DNA from: Desulfobacterales bacterium
GTDB taxonomy: Bacteria; Desulfobacterota; Desulfobacteria; Desulfobacterales; ETH-SRB1
Direction of reading: 5' to 3'
Assembly: GCA_030017395.1 (NCBI GenBank)
Contig: JASEIZ010000162.1
Coordinates: 1 to 5,087, forward strand
DNA: 5,087 nt
Positions 1-4,094 of this stretch are shown here, one piece after another (the stretch's first letter is position 1; each line of letters begins with the position of its first letter). Position numbers and translations under genes: made by a program. Below the pieces are notes generated by a model, which saw nothing but the letters and a program-made list of their open reading frames with translations, had not been told where the DNA came from and searched no databases.

Positions 1-7
1 AAACGCT

Positions 8-523
8 TTAAAATTTTAACTTCCTGATAATCCTGCCGCATATATCATCTATGCTGCGATTGTCCGTATCAACAGAAAAATCCATTGCGCTTTCATAAAG
101 CGGCTTTCGATTCGAAAGAGTTTCTTCGATCTCTTCAACCAGACCCTTTGATGTTAAAGAGGGTCGCAGCTCTTCTGTATTTTGATCCTGCAAAATTCTT
201 TCTTTAATGGTTTCAGGCGTTGCTTTCAACCATATAATCGTTCCGCTGTTTTTCATCAGCTCTACATTCTCAATATCGAGGATTACACCGCCTCCTGTTG
301 CTACTATATGTTTATCAAGAGCGCCAATCTCTTTGAGAACAGCTTTTTCCTTTGCGCGAAACGAACTCCATCCCTCTTTGGATACAATTTCAGCAATCGT
401 CATACCATACCTGTCAACCAGTTCCAAGTCAGCATCAATAAATGACCATCCAAAGGTCTGAGCAAGAGATTTTCCCACACAAGTTTTACCTGTGCACCTG
501 AATCCTATCAAAAATATGTTCAT
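8..523 (-). CDS. aroK: Shikimate kinase
   Basis: This cytoplasmic enzyme phosphorylates the 3-hydroxyl of shikimate with ATP in the pathway to chorismate and the aromatic amino acids. The 171-residue length is normal for the single-domain family. Visible motifs, in order: the P-loop GFRCTGKT (residues 7-14); the shikimate-binding DAD (30-32, Asp32 being the ligand in known structures); Arg56 in the SSFRAKE segment; the GGG turn at 77-79; the lid Arg120-Pro121; and Arg139 in NRKPLYE. The ATG at 523 puts the P-loop at the usual distance from the N-terminus, although no good Shine-Dalgarno site precedes it. It lies 74 bp after aroA on the same strand, so co-transcription and perhaps weak translation from a shared message are likely. 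The identification is secure. The aroK name is by function, since aroK and aroL paralogues cannot be told apart here. Confidence 0.96.
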   Translation of the reverse strand: MNIFLIGFRCTGKTCVGKSLAQTFGWSFIDADLELVDRYGMTIAEIVSKEGWSSFRAKEKAVLKEIGALDKHIVATGGGVILDIENVELMKNSGTIIWLKATPETIKERILQDQNTEELRPSLTSKGLVEEIEETLSNRKPLYESAMDFSVDTDNRSIDDICGRIIRKLKF

Positions 524-547
524 AATAATTTCAGTTTAAAAACCTTT

Positions 548-580
548 ATCACGTTTTCGTACTTTCGTGTTTTCGTGATT
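548..580. repeat. CACGAAAA-type short tandem repeat between aroA and aroK
   Basis: Read on the minus strand, the spacer holds degenerate 8-bp units (CACGAAAA, CACGAAAG, TACGAAAA) and ends with the inverted hexamers ATCACG (548-553) and CGTGAT (574-579). Positions 563-580 are an exact 18-bp inverted copy of 3306-3323, upstream of the GT2 gene. In RNA the hexamers could close a weak 6-bp stem over a 20-nt loop, but no U-tract follows it, so I do not call it a terminator. Confidence 0.75.
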
Positions 581-597
581 GTTGTTTAATACATTTT

Positions 598-1860
598 TCA
601 GGCATACAGATTTTTAAAAACATTCCAGAAATCAGGAAAAGACTTTTCAACACATCTTTCGTCTTTGATGACAATTCCGGGAACTTTAAGCCCTGCAAGC
701 GCAAAACTCATGGCTATTCTATGATCTCCATATGTATCAATCATGGCACCGCAAGGCCTGCCGCCTTTGATAGCTAAACCGGTATCATTGCAGCTTGCCT
801 TGATATCCATCTTTGAAAGCTCATTAACCACAGCAGCCAGGCGATCACTCTCCTTTGCCTTCAAATGCGCCACGTTTTTAATAAGAGTTGTACCTTTGGC
901 AAAAGCCGCGACAACAGCCAGGGTAGGAACTATATCCGGCATGTCAGCCATGTCAACCTCAACTGCAGAAAGCGGCCCGCCGGAAACGGCAATTCCATCC
1001 TTTTCATGAAATACCCTGCACCCCATTGCTTCAAGTACTTCTGTAAAACGGACATCGCCCTGCCGTGACGTTTTTGCAATCCCTTTAACCTTGATCCTTG
1101 ATCCGGTTATGGCGGCTGCAGCCCAGAAATATCCTGCCTGTGAGCAATCCGGTTCCACCATATACGAACCTGCCCTGTATGTCTGCCGGCCATCGATCGC
1201 AAACCGCCTGTATCCATCACGCAGAATCTTAACTCCAAAACTTGCCATTATATCAACGGTCATATCCACATATGGTCTGGAAACAGGACCCTCAGTAACG
1301 GTTATTGTAATACCATCTTTTGTATACGGCGCTATTAAAAGAAGGGACGAAAGATACTGGCTGCTTATCTCGCATTTCAGCGACAAAGCGCCGCCCTTTA
1401 CTTTCCCCCCTTTTATCTCAACCGGAGGGCATCCATTCTTGTTAATGCTGCAGGCAGAAACTCCGATCTGGTTTAAACCGTCTAAAAGATCGCCAACAGG
1501 TCTTTCAAGCATGCGCTCTGTGCCTGTAAGCGTATATATACCGTCTCCAAGAGCGGCCACTCCGGTTAAAAAACGCATGGATGTTCCGGAATTTCCAAGA
1601 TAGACAGGATCGCTGCAAGGCTTTAACACCCCACTTGTTCCATGTACCTCTATTTTGTTCTCAAGTTCCTCTATCTTGACGCCGAGTTGTCTGAGAGCAT
1701 TCAGGGTAAGCAAAGTATCTTGACTTTTCAGGCAGTTGTGCAAAGTGCAGATTCCATCAGACAGAGCCGCTGCAATCAGAATCCTGTGCGTATAGCTCTT
1801 TGAGCCTGGGACTGTAACTTCAACACTTTTTTTTGTTTTTTGCGATTTTATCTTGATCAT
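598..1860 (-). CDS. aroA: 3-phosphoshikimate 1-carboxyvinyltransferase (EPSP synthase)
   Basis: The enzyme condenses shikimate-3-phosphate with phosphoenolpyruvate to give EPSP, the step after AroK. At 420 residues it has the full two-domain length. Signature residues, matched to E. coli AroA from memory: PGSKSYTHR (18-26, with Lys21 and Arg26); LGNSGTSMRF (88-97); Arg120 in LERPVGDLL; SSQ (166-168); the catalytic Asp309 in DMPDIVP; KAKESDR (334-340, with Lys336, Glu337 and Arg340); YGDHR (377-381); and Lys406 in VEKSFPDF. The RPVGDLL and SSQYLSSLL segments look class I-like. Gly92 is present at the E. coli Gly96 position, but Phe97 replaces the class I Pro101. The ATG at 1860 gives the usual 17 residues before the PGSKS motif. 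The only SD-like string is GGTGA at 1878-1874, 13 nt away and inside a repeat. Codons 7-12 carry A-runs of 6 and 8. Confidence 0.97.
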   Translation of the reverse strand: MIKIKSQKTKKSVEVTVPGSKSYTHRILIAAALSDGICTLHNCLKSQDTLLTLNALRQLGVKIEELENKIEVHGTSGVLKPCSDPVYLGNSGTSMRFLTGVAALGDGIYTLTGTERMLERPVGDLLDGLNQIGVSACSINKNGCPPVEIKGGKVKGGALSLKCEISSQYLSSLLLIAPYTKDGITITVTEGPVSRPYVDMTVDIMASFGVKILRDGYRRFAIDGRQTYRAGSYMVEPDCSQAGYFWAAAAITGSRIKVKGIAKTSRQGDVRFTEVLEAMGCRVFHEKDGIAVSGGPLSAVEVDMADMPDIVPTLAVVAAFAKGTTLIKNVAHLKAKESDRLAAVVNELSKMDIKASCNDTGLAIKGGRPCGAMIDTYGDHRIAMSFALAGLKVPGIVIKDERCVEKSFPDFWNVFKNLYA

Positions 1861-1874
1861 TTTCTATAATCGTT

Positions 1875-1904
1875 CACCGCAGAGCCGCAGAGGCCGCAAA
1901 GAAG
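1875..1904. repeat. CCGCAGAG short tandem repeat
   Basis: Three consecutive units, CCGCAGAG (1877-1884), CCGCAGAG (1885-1892, followed by one extra G) and CCGCAAAG (1894-1901), are preceded by CA and followed by AAG. The array sits 15 nt upstream of the aroA start codon, so it should be inside the aroA leader. On the transcribed strand its edge supplies GGTGA, the only Shine-Dalgarno-like string near aroA. Similar CCGCAGAG arrays are common, from memory, in environmental bacterial genomes, with no known function. Confidence 0.8.
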
Positions 1905-1912
1905 TTTATTTT

Positions 1913-1945
1913 TTTTAAATTGTCGTGAGAGGCGACAATTTAAAA
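1913..1945. promoter_or_regulatory. Perfect 13-bp inverted repeat upstream of aroA
   Basis: The arms TTTTAAATTGTCG (1913-1925) and CGACAATTTAAAA (1933-1945) are fully complementary around the 7-nt loop TGAGAGG. It lies 53 nt upstream of the aroA ATG. It is not a normal intrinsic terminator: on the minus strand the stem is followed by A's, and on the plus strand by GCTAAGC. It may be a protein-binding dyad, a leader hairpin for aroA or a repeat remnant. The inverted repeat itself is certain; a regulatory role is inference. Confidence 0.5.
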
Positions 1946-1957
1946 GCTAAGCTATCT

Positions 1958-1969
1958 GACTGTACAGTC
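1958..1969. promoter_or_regulatory. 12-bp perfect palindrome GACTGTACAGTC
   Basis: GACTGTACAGTC is its own reverse complement and lies 98 bp upstream of aroA. The size and symmetry fit a dimeric repressor site. It does not have the spacing of a proteobacterial LexA box (CTGT, eight bases, ACAG). No promoter boxes were recognised beside it, so the assignment as an operator is tentative. Confidence 0.3.
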
Positions 1970-2110
1970 CAAAGTTCTTGTAACCCATTGATATTATTAG
2001 AGTCGCAAACCATGCGCCGTCATTCCCGCGAAGGCGGGAATCCAGAATATTATCAATAGGATACAAATCTGGATGCCGGATCAAGTCCGGCATGACGAGA
2101 AAACTTTGGA
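1968..2110. repeat. MITE/REPIN-like element with two inverted REP-like arms
   Basis: Left arm 2018-2045 begins CGTCATTCCCGC, ends GCGGGAATCCAG, and contains an 8-bp stem (ATTCCCGC with GCGGGAAT) over the loop GAAG. Right arm 2069-2097 is a related sequence in the opposite orientation, with an 8-bp stem (ATGCCGGA with TCCGGCAT) over the loop TCAAG. Each arm reads CGTCAT, stem, ATCCAG when followed inward, and a 23-bp AT-rich spacer separates them. An outer 9-bp inverted repeat, TCCAAAGTT (1968-1976) and AACTTTGGA (2102-2110), encloses both. From memory, CGTCATTCCCGCG...GGGAATCCAG is a widespread dispersed repeat, and its core resembles the neisserial dRS3 repeat. There is no transposase, so any mobility would be in trans. 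Confidence 0.7.
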
Positions 2111-2188
2111 ATCTCAAGTATCTGATATAAATGCAATATATCCTCGATATGACAATTTTACTAATGAGTTTCTTTTTGTTTTACGTCC

Positions 2189-2269
2189 TCTCACACGCGG
2201 CGCACCTGCTGCGACGTGTCGCTATCACGGCGAGAGCGCCTGCGCTGCACGTGCGTCTCGGCGGTGAGA
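2189..2269. repeat. 81-bp GC-rich imperfect palindrome
   Basis: The ends TCTCAC (2189-2194) and GTGAGA (2264-2269) pair perfectly. Inside them 2197-2213 pairs with 2243-2259 at 13 of 17 positions plus one G-U. The centre CGCT (2220-2223) pairs with AGCG (2235-2238), with further pairs toward a small loop near 2229. The stretch is much richer in G and C than the flanking DNA. The total length and nested stems suit a dispersed hairpin repeat or a structured RNA. I do not recognise the family, and no T-tract flanks it to support a terminator. Confidence 0.6.
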
Positions 2270-2285
2270 TATATATTTTTCTTGT

Positions 2286-2301
2286 TTATCCTGTTATCCT
2301 G
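2286..2301. repeat. TTATCCTG x2 (CAGGATAA on the minus strand)
   Basis: There are two exact tandem copies of an 8-mer, TTATCCTG at 2286-2293 and at 2294-2301. They begin 34 bp past the stop codon of the GT2 gene in the direction of transcription. Related CAGGATTAACAGGAT-like strings are, from memory, frequent in environmental genomes. Confidence 0.6.
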
Positions 2302-2334
2302 TCAGAATTTTTCAAAGGGCTAACGTGTTACCTG

Positions 2335-3255
2335 CTATCTGTCTTCAGGACATCCAACAAGATGCCATAAAATCAGCCTGCTATAAACTGACAGCTTCTT
2401 TTTTATGCCTGCGTGCATTCCTATCGTGGCAACAACCCCTGCCAGACTTAAAATTGTGTTTATCAATAGCCTGACAAAAATAATAAAGCGGATAAGCGGA
2501 TAAGAATTCTTGTGCCATTTTTTAAAATAGATATAACGTGATCTGTAAAACATTACCCTGGAACCGGCATTATGGCCTACAGTCTGCCCCTGGATATGAA
2601 AAATTTTCGCTGATGGAACAAAATATATTTTCCAGCCATCCTGCTTCATCCTGTATGCCCAATCAGTTTCTTCAAAGAAAAAGAAATATCTTTTATCAAG
2701 CAGGCCGACTTCATCCATAGCCTTTTTTCTGACCATCAAACAGGCTCCGATACATGAATCCACCTCAACAGGTTTTTTATATTCTCTTCTCTTCCCAGGA
2801 AATTTTCTGGGAAATAATATCTGCAGAAGGCTCTCATTAAAAACCAGAGAGTGTAAGCCCGGAAAATTGGCAACAGAGTTTTGTTTTGATCCATCCTGAT
2901 TAAGAAGCTGGCCGCATGCCATGCCTGCATCAGAATTTTTTTTCATAAAATCGAAAAGGGCTTCAACCGATCCGTTCGTGAGAATCGTGTCTGTATTTAG
3001 CAGTAAAGCATACCGGCCGCGCATCCTTTCCAGGGCAACGTTGTTGGCAGCAGCAAAACCTAAGTTTTTATTGTTTTGGATAATTTTTACATCAGAATAA
3101 TTTTGTTTAACAGCCTCCACGCTTCCATCTATAGATGCGTTGTCAACCAGCCATATTTCAAATGATATATTTTTTACAGTCTCATGGATTGATCGGATAC
3201 AGTCTAATAAAAGTTTTTTAGTATTCCAGTTAACAATTATAATAGAAACATCCAT
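2335..3255 (-). CDS. Family 2 glycosyltransferase, rhamnosyltransferase-like
   Basis: This is a cytoplasmic, membrane-associated inverting sugar transferase of 306 residues, the usual length for the WbbL/COG1216 type. The N-terminal GT-A fold shows VSIIIVNWN (3-11), the nucleotide-binding VDNAS (37-41), NLGFAAANN (64-72) and the metal-binding LNTDT (86-90). The acceptor half shows GACLMVRK (170-177), the acidic FFFFEETDW (191-199, catalytic acid probably among Glu195, Glu196 and Asp198), and WKIYFVPSAKIFH (208-220). A hydrophobic stretch at about 253-280 is followed by a basic KKK, consistent with membrane attachment. The start ATG at 3255 has an AGGA ribosome site (3262-3265) six bases upstream. 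The nearby GT9 gene suggests a role in LPS core, O-antigen or capsule assembly. Donor and acceptor sugars cannot be read from the sequence. Confidence 0.92.
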   Translation of the reverse strand: MDVSIIIVNWNTKKLLLDCIRSIHETVKNISFEIWLVDNASIDGSVEAVKQNYSDVKIIQNNKNLGFAAANNVALERMRGRYALLLNTDTILTNGSVEALFDFMKKNSDAGMACGQLLNQDGSKQNSVANFPGLHSLVFNESLLQILFPRKFPGKRREYKKPVEVDSCIGACLMVRKKAMDEVGLLDKRYFFFFEETDWAYRMKQDGWKIYFVPSAKIFHIQGQTVGHNAGSRVMFYRSRYIYFKKWHKNSYPLIRFIIFVRLLINTILSLAGVVATIGMHAGIKKKLSVYSRLILWHLVGCPEDR

Positions 3256-3273
3256 GCGAGATCCTAAGTAAAC

Positions 3274-3305
3274 AATTTTGAATTTTGAATCCTCAGTTTT
3301 GAATT
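3274..3305. repeat. AATTTTG short tandem repeat upstream of the GT2 gene
   Basis: AATTTTG occurs twice in tandem (3274-3280 and 3281-3287, then AAT), and a third related copy TTTTGAATT lies at 3297-3305 after a 6-base interruption. The period of 7 is close to the 8-9 bp periods of the other spacer repeats. It sits in the leader of the GT2 gene just upstream of its AGGA ribosome site. Confidence 0.55.
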
Positions 3306-3360
3306 AATCACGAAAACACGAAACAATGCCCGGGAATCAAATATCCTTGTTTTTCGTGTT
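3306..3360. repeat. CACGAAAA repeat with inverted partner after higA
   Basis: AATCACGAAAACACGAAA (3306-3323) is an exact inverted copy of 563-580 in the aroA-aroK spacer. It is faced by GTTTTTCGTGTT (3349-3360), so AACACGAAA (3315-3323) and TTTCGTGTT (3352-3360) form a 9-bp stem around a 28-nt loop that contains CCCGGG. It begins 8 nt after the higA stop codon. It could slow polymerase, but the long loop and the absence of a U-run argue against a standard terminator. Confidence 0.65.
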
Positions 3361-3367
3361 CAGGCTC

Positions 3368-3664
3368 TCAGGCAACAGCCAATTGGCGAACTTCCTTATG
3401 AATTTTCTCGGAGAGGGTATCCTCGGCAATGTCTATATCATAGTCCATCTGTAGACCAAGCCAGAAGGAAGGAGAATTGCCGAAGTAGGTGCTCAGGCGA
3501 AGAGCTGTGTCTGCCGTAATGCTTCTTTTTCCATGAATGATCTCGTTGATTCTGCGAGGAGAGACACCAAGGTCTCTACCAAGTTGATTCTGACTGATCT
3601 TCATAGGTTTGAGGAATTCTTCAAACATAATCTCGCCGGGATGTACCGCTGGTATTTTTCTCAT
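3368..3664 (-). CDS. higA: HigA-family antitoxin, HTH transcriptional regulator
   Basis: HigA binds and neutralises HigB, and represses the shared promoter. The 98-residue protein has the family opening VHPGEIMFEEFL (7-18), then a Cro/C1-type helix-turn-helix at about 23-50: SQNQLGRDLGVS as the first helices, RRINEIIHGKRSIT as the recognition region. It continues with the typical tail ALRLSTYFGNSPSFWLGLQ (54-72). The start ATG at 3664 lies nine bases after the higB stop, and a strong GAGGT site overlaps that stop. Toxin-first order is the hallmark of higBA and differs from most type II pairs. The main alternative, a solitary VapI-like regulator, is unlikely given the adjacent toxin. Confidence 0.94.
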   Translation of the reverse strand: MRKIPAVHPGEIMFEEFLKPMKISQNQLGRDLGVSPRRINEIIHGKRSITADTALRLSTYFGNSPSFWLGLQMDYDIDIAEDTLSEKIHKEVRQLAVA

Positions 3665-3670
3665 TATATC

Positions 3671-3675
3671 ACCTC
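3671..3675 (-). promoter_or_regulatory. Strong higA ribosome binding site overlapping the higB stop
   Basis: The minus strand reads TGAGGTGATATAATG, where TGA (3676-3674) is the higB stop, GAGGT (3675-3671) is the Shine-Dalgarno core and ATG (3664-3662) starts higA. The six-base spacing is near ideal. A ribosome finishing higB would stop on top of the site, so higA translation is probably coupled to higB and also efficient in its own right. Confidence 0.8.
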
Positions 3676-3955
3676 AATGATAATCAACAATCTCAACATT
3701 GTATGCATTTCCATCTTGCCATTTAAAACAAATCCGCCATTGATCATTAATACGAATACTGTGCTGTCCTTTTCTTTTTCCAGATAGAGCTTCAAACCGA
3801 TTTGCAGGTGGAACTCTTAAATCTTGAATCGTTGAGCTTCGATTCAACATTCTGAGCTTCCGAAACGCAATCTGCTGGATATTTGTCGGTAGTTTTTTAG
3901 AAAACTGCCTATCAAAAATCTTTTCCGTTTCTTTGCATTTGAAACTTTCTATCAT
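3674..3955 (-). CDS. higB: HigB-family toxin, ribosome-dependent mRNA interferase
   Basis: This RelE-superfamily toxin of 93 residues (family about 92) should cut mRNA on the ribosome and stop translation until HigA sequesters it. Family features seen are a basic helical N-terminal half (MIESFKCKETEKIFDR, then KLPTNIQQIAFRKLRML), FEALSGKRKGQHSIRIND (54-71) and QWRICFKW (72-79). The C-terminal VEIVDYH (87-93) carries the Tyr92 that corresponds to the essential near-terminal tyrosine of Proteus HigB. Arg68 and Arg74 match its catalytic arginines approximately. No residue looks lost, so it is probably active. The ATG at 3955 gives the normal N-terminus but has no Shine-Dalgarno site and lies only a few bases from the predicted transcription start. 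The higA gene follows at once. Confidence 0.94.
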   Translation of the reverse strand: MIESFKCKETEKIFDRQFSKKLPTNIQQIAFRKLRMLNRSSTIQDLRVPPANRFEALSGKRKGQHSIRINDQWRICFKWQDGNAYNVEIVDYH

Positions 3956-3964
3956 CGCAACATC

Positions 3965-3993
3965 ATATTATAACGCATAACGTTATAAGTCAA
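3965..3993 (-). promoter_or_regulatory. higBA promoter (sigma70-like)
   Basis: On the minus strand TTGACT (3993-3988) is a near-consensus -35 box. Two overlapping -10 choices follow: a perfect TATAAT (3972-3967) at a 15-bp spacing, or TAATAT (3970-3965) at the preferred 17 bp. Either predicts transcription starting at about 3958-3961, only 2 to 6 bases before the higB ATG. The boxes are seen directly; activity is inferred. Confidence 0.75.
3968..3988. promoter_or_regulatory. 21-bp dyad operator in the higBA promoter
   Basis: TTATAACG (3968-3975) and CGTTATAA (3981-3988) are perfect 8-bp inverted arms around the 5-bp centre CATAA. The dyad fills the space between the -10 and -35 boxes. A second, overlapping palindrome, ATAACGTTAT, occupies 3977-3986. 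HigA proteins are known to bind palindromes in their own promoters, so this is the probable HigA/HigBA autorepression site. Confidence 0.78.
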
Positions 3994-4067
3994 GATATTT
4001 TTTAGTTAACGAATGCTCTTTGTATTCGGGTTGTTTACGCTAAAGGCTGAAGTGCTCTATCAGTTTT

Positions 4068-4083
4068 CAGTCTAACAGTCTAA
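4068..4083. repeat. CAGTCTAA x2 (TTAGACTG on the minus strand)
   Basis: Two exact tandem 8-mers occupy 4068-4075 and 4076-4083, between the GT9 stop codon and the higBA promoter. Degenerate relatives flank them (CAGTTTT at 4061-4067; GCCTATAGCCTATC at 4086-4099, which runs into the GT9 stop). The rest of the 139-bp GT9-higB spacer shows no gene or terminator. Confidence 0.6.
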
Positions 4084-4094
4084 ATGCCTATAGC

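Larger units (their letters stand above)
1861..2334. other. 474-bp gene-free, structure-rich intergenic region
   Basis: No open frame here resembles a protein family. The two plus-strand frames of 64 and 79 codons run through the repeats and one begins inside a REP-like arm. The stretch contains a CCGCAGAG tandem repeat, a 13-bp perfect stem-loop, a 12-bp palindrome, a pair of inverted REP-like arms inside an outer 9-bp inverted repeat, an 81-bp GC-rich imperfect hairpin and a CAGGATAA tandem repeat. Any promoter for aroA-aroK should lie here. I could not find a convincing -35/-10 pair. Confidence 0.8.

Noticed and set aside
1091..1603. 170-codon plus-strand frame opposite aroA
   Set aside because: It is the antisense shadow of a well-supported aroA gene, with no recognisable motif.
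1913..1945. Intrinsic terminator between the GT2 gene and aroA
   Set aside because: The stem is strong but the flanking bases are A's on the minus strand and GCTAAGC on the plus strand, so no U-tract follows in either direction.
1958..1969. LexA/SOS box
   Set aside because: CTGT and ACAG share bases within one short palindrome instead of being separated by the eight bases of a proteobacterial SOS box.
2073..2267. Plus-strand 64-codon frame beginning MPDQVRHDE
   Set aside because: It begins inside the right REP-like arm and runs through the GC-rich hairpin. MPDQVRHD is the usual false translation of this repeat, and there is no ribosome site.
2189..2269. Integron attC site
   Set aside because: The ends lack the RYYYAAC and GTTRRRY core sites and there is no integrase or cassette structure nearby.
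2131..2370. Plus-strand 79-codon frame with a hydrophobic N-terminus
   Set aside because: It crosses the 81-bp hairpin and a tandem repeat and overlaps the 3' end of the GT2 gene. It resembles no family, and its hydrophobicity comes from T-rich DNA.
3315..3360. Intrinsic terminator after higA
   Set aside because: The 9-bp stem has a 28-nt loop and no U-run after it in the transcribed direction.
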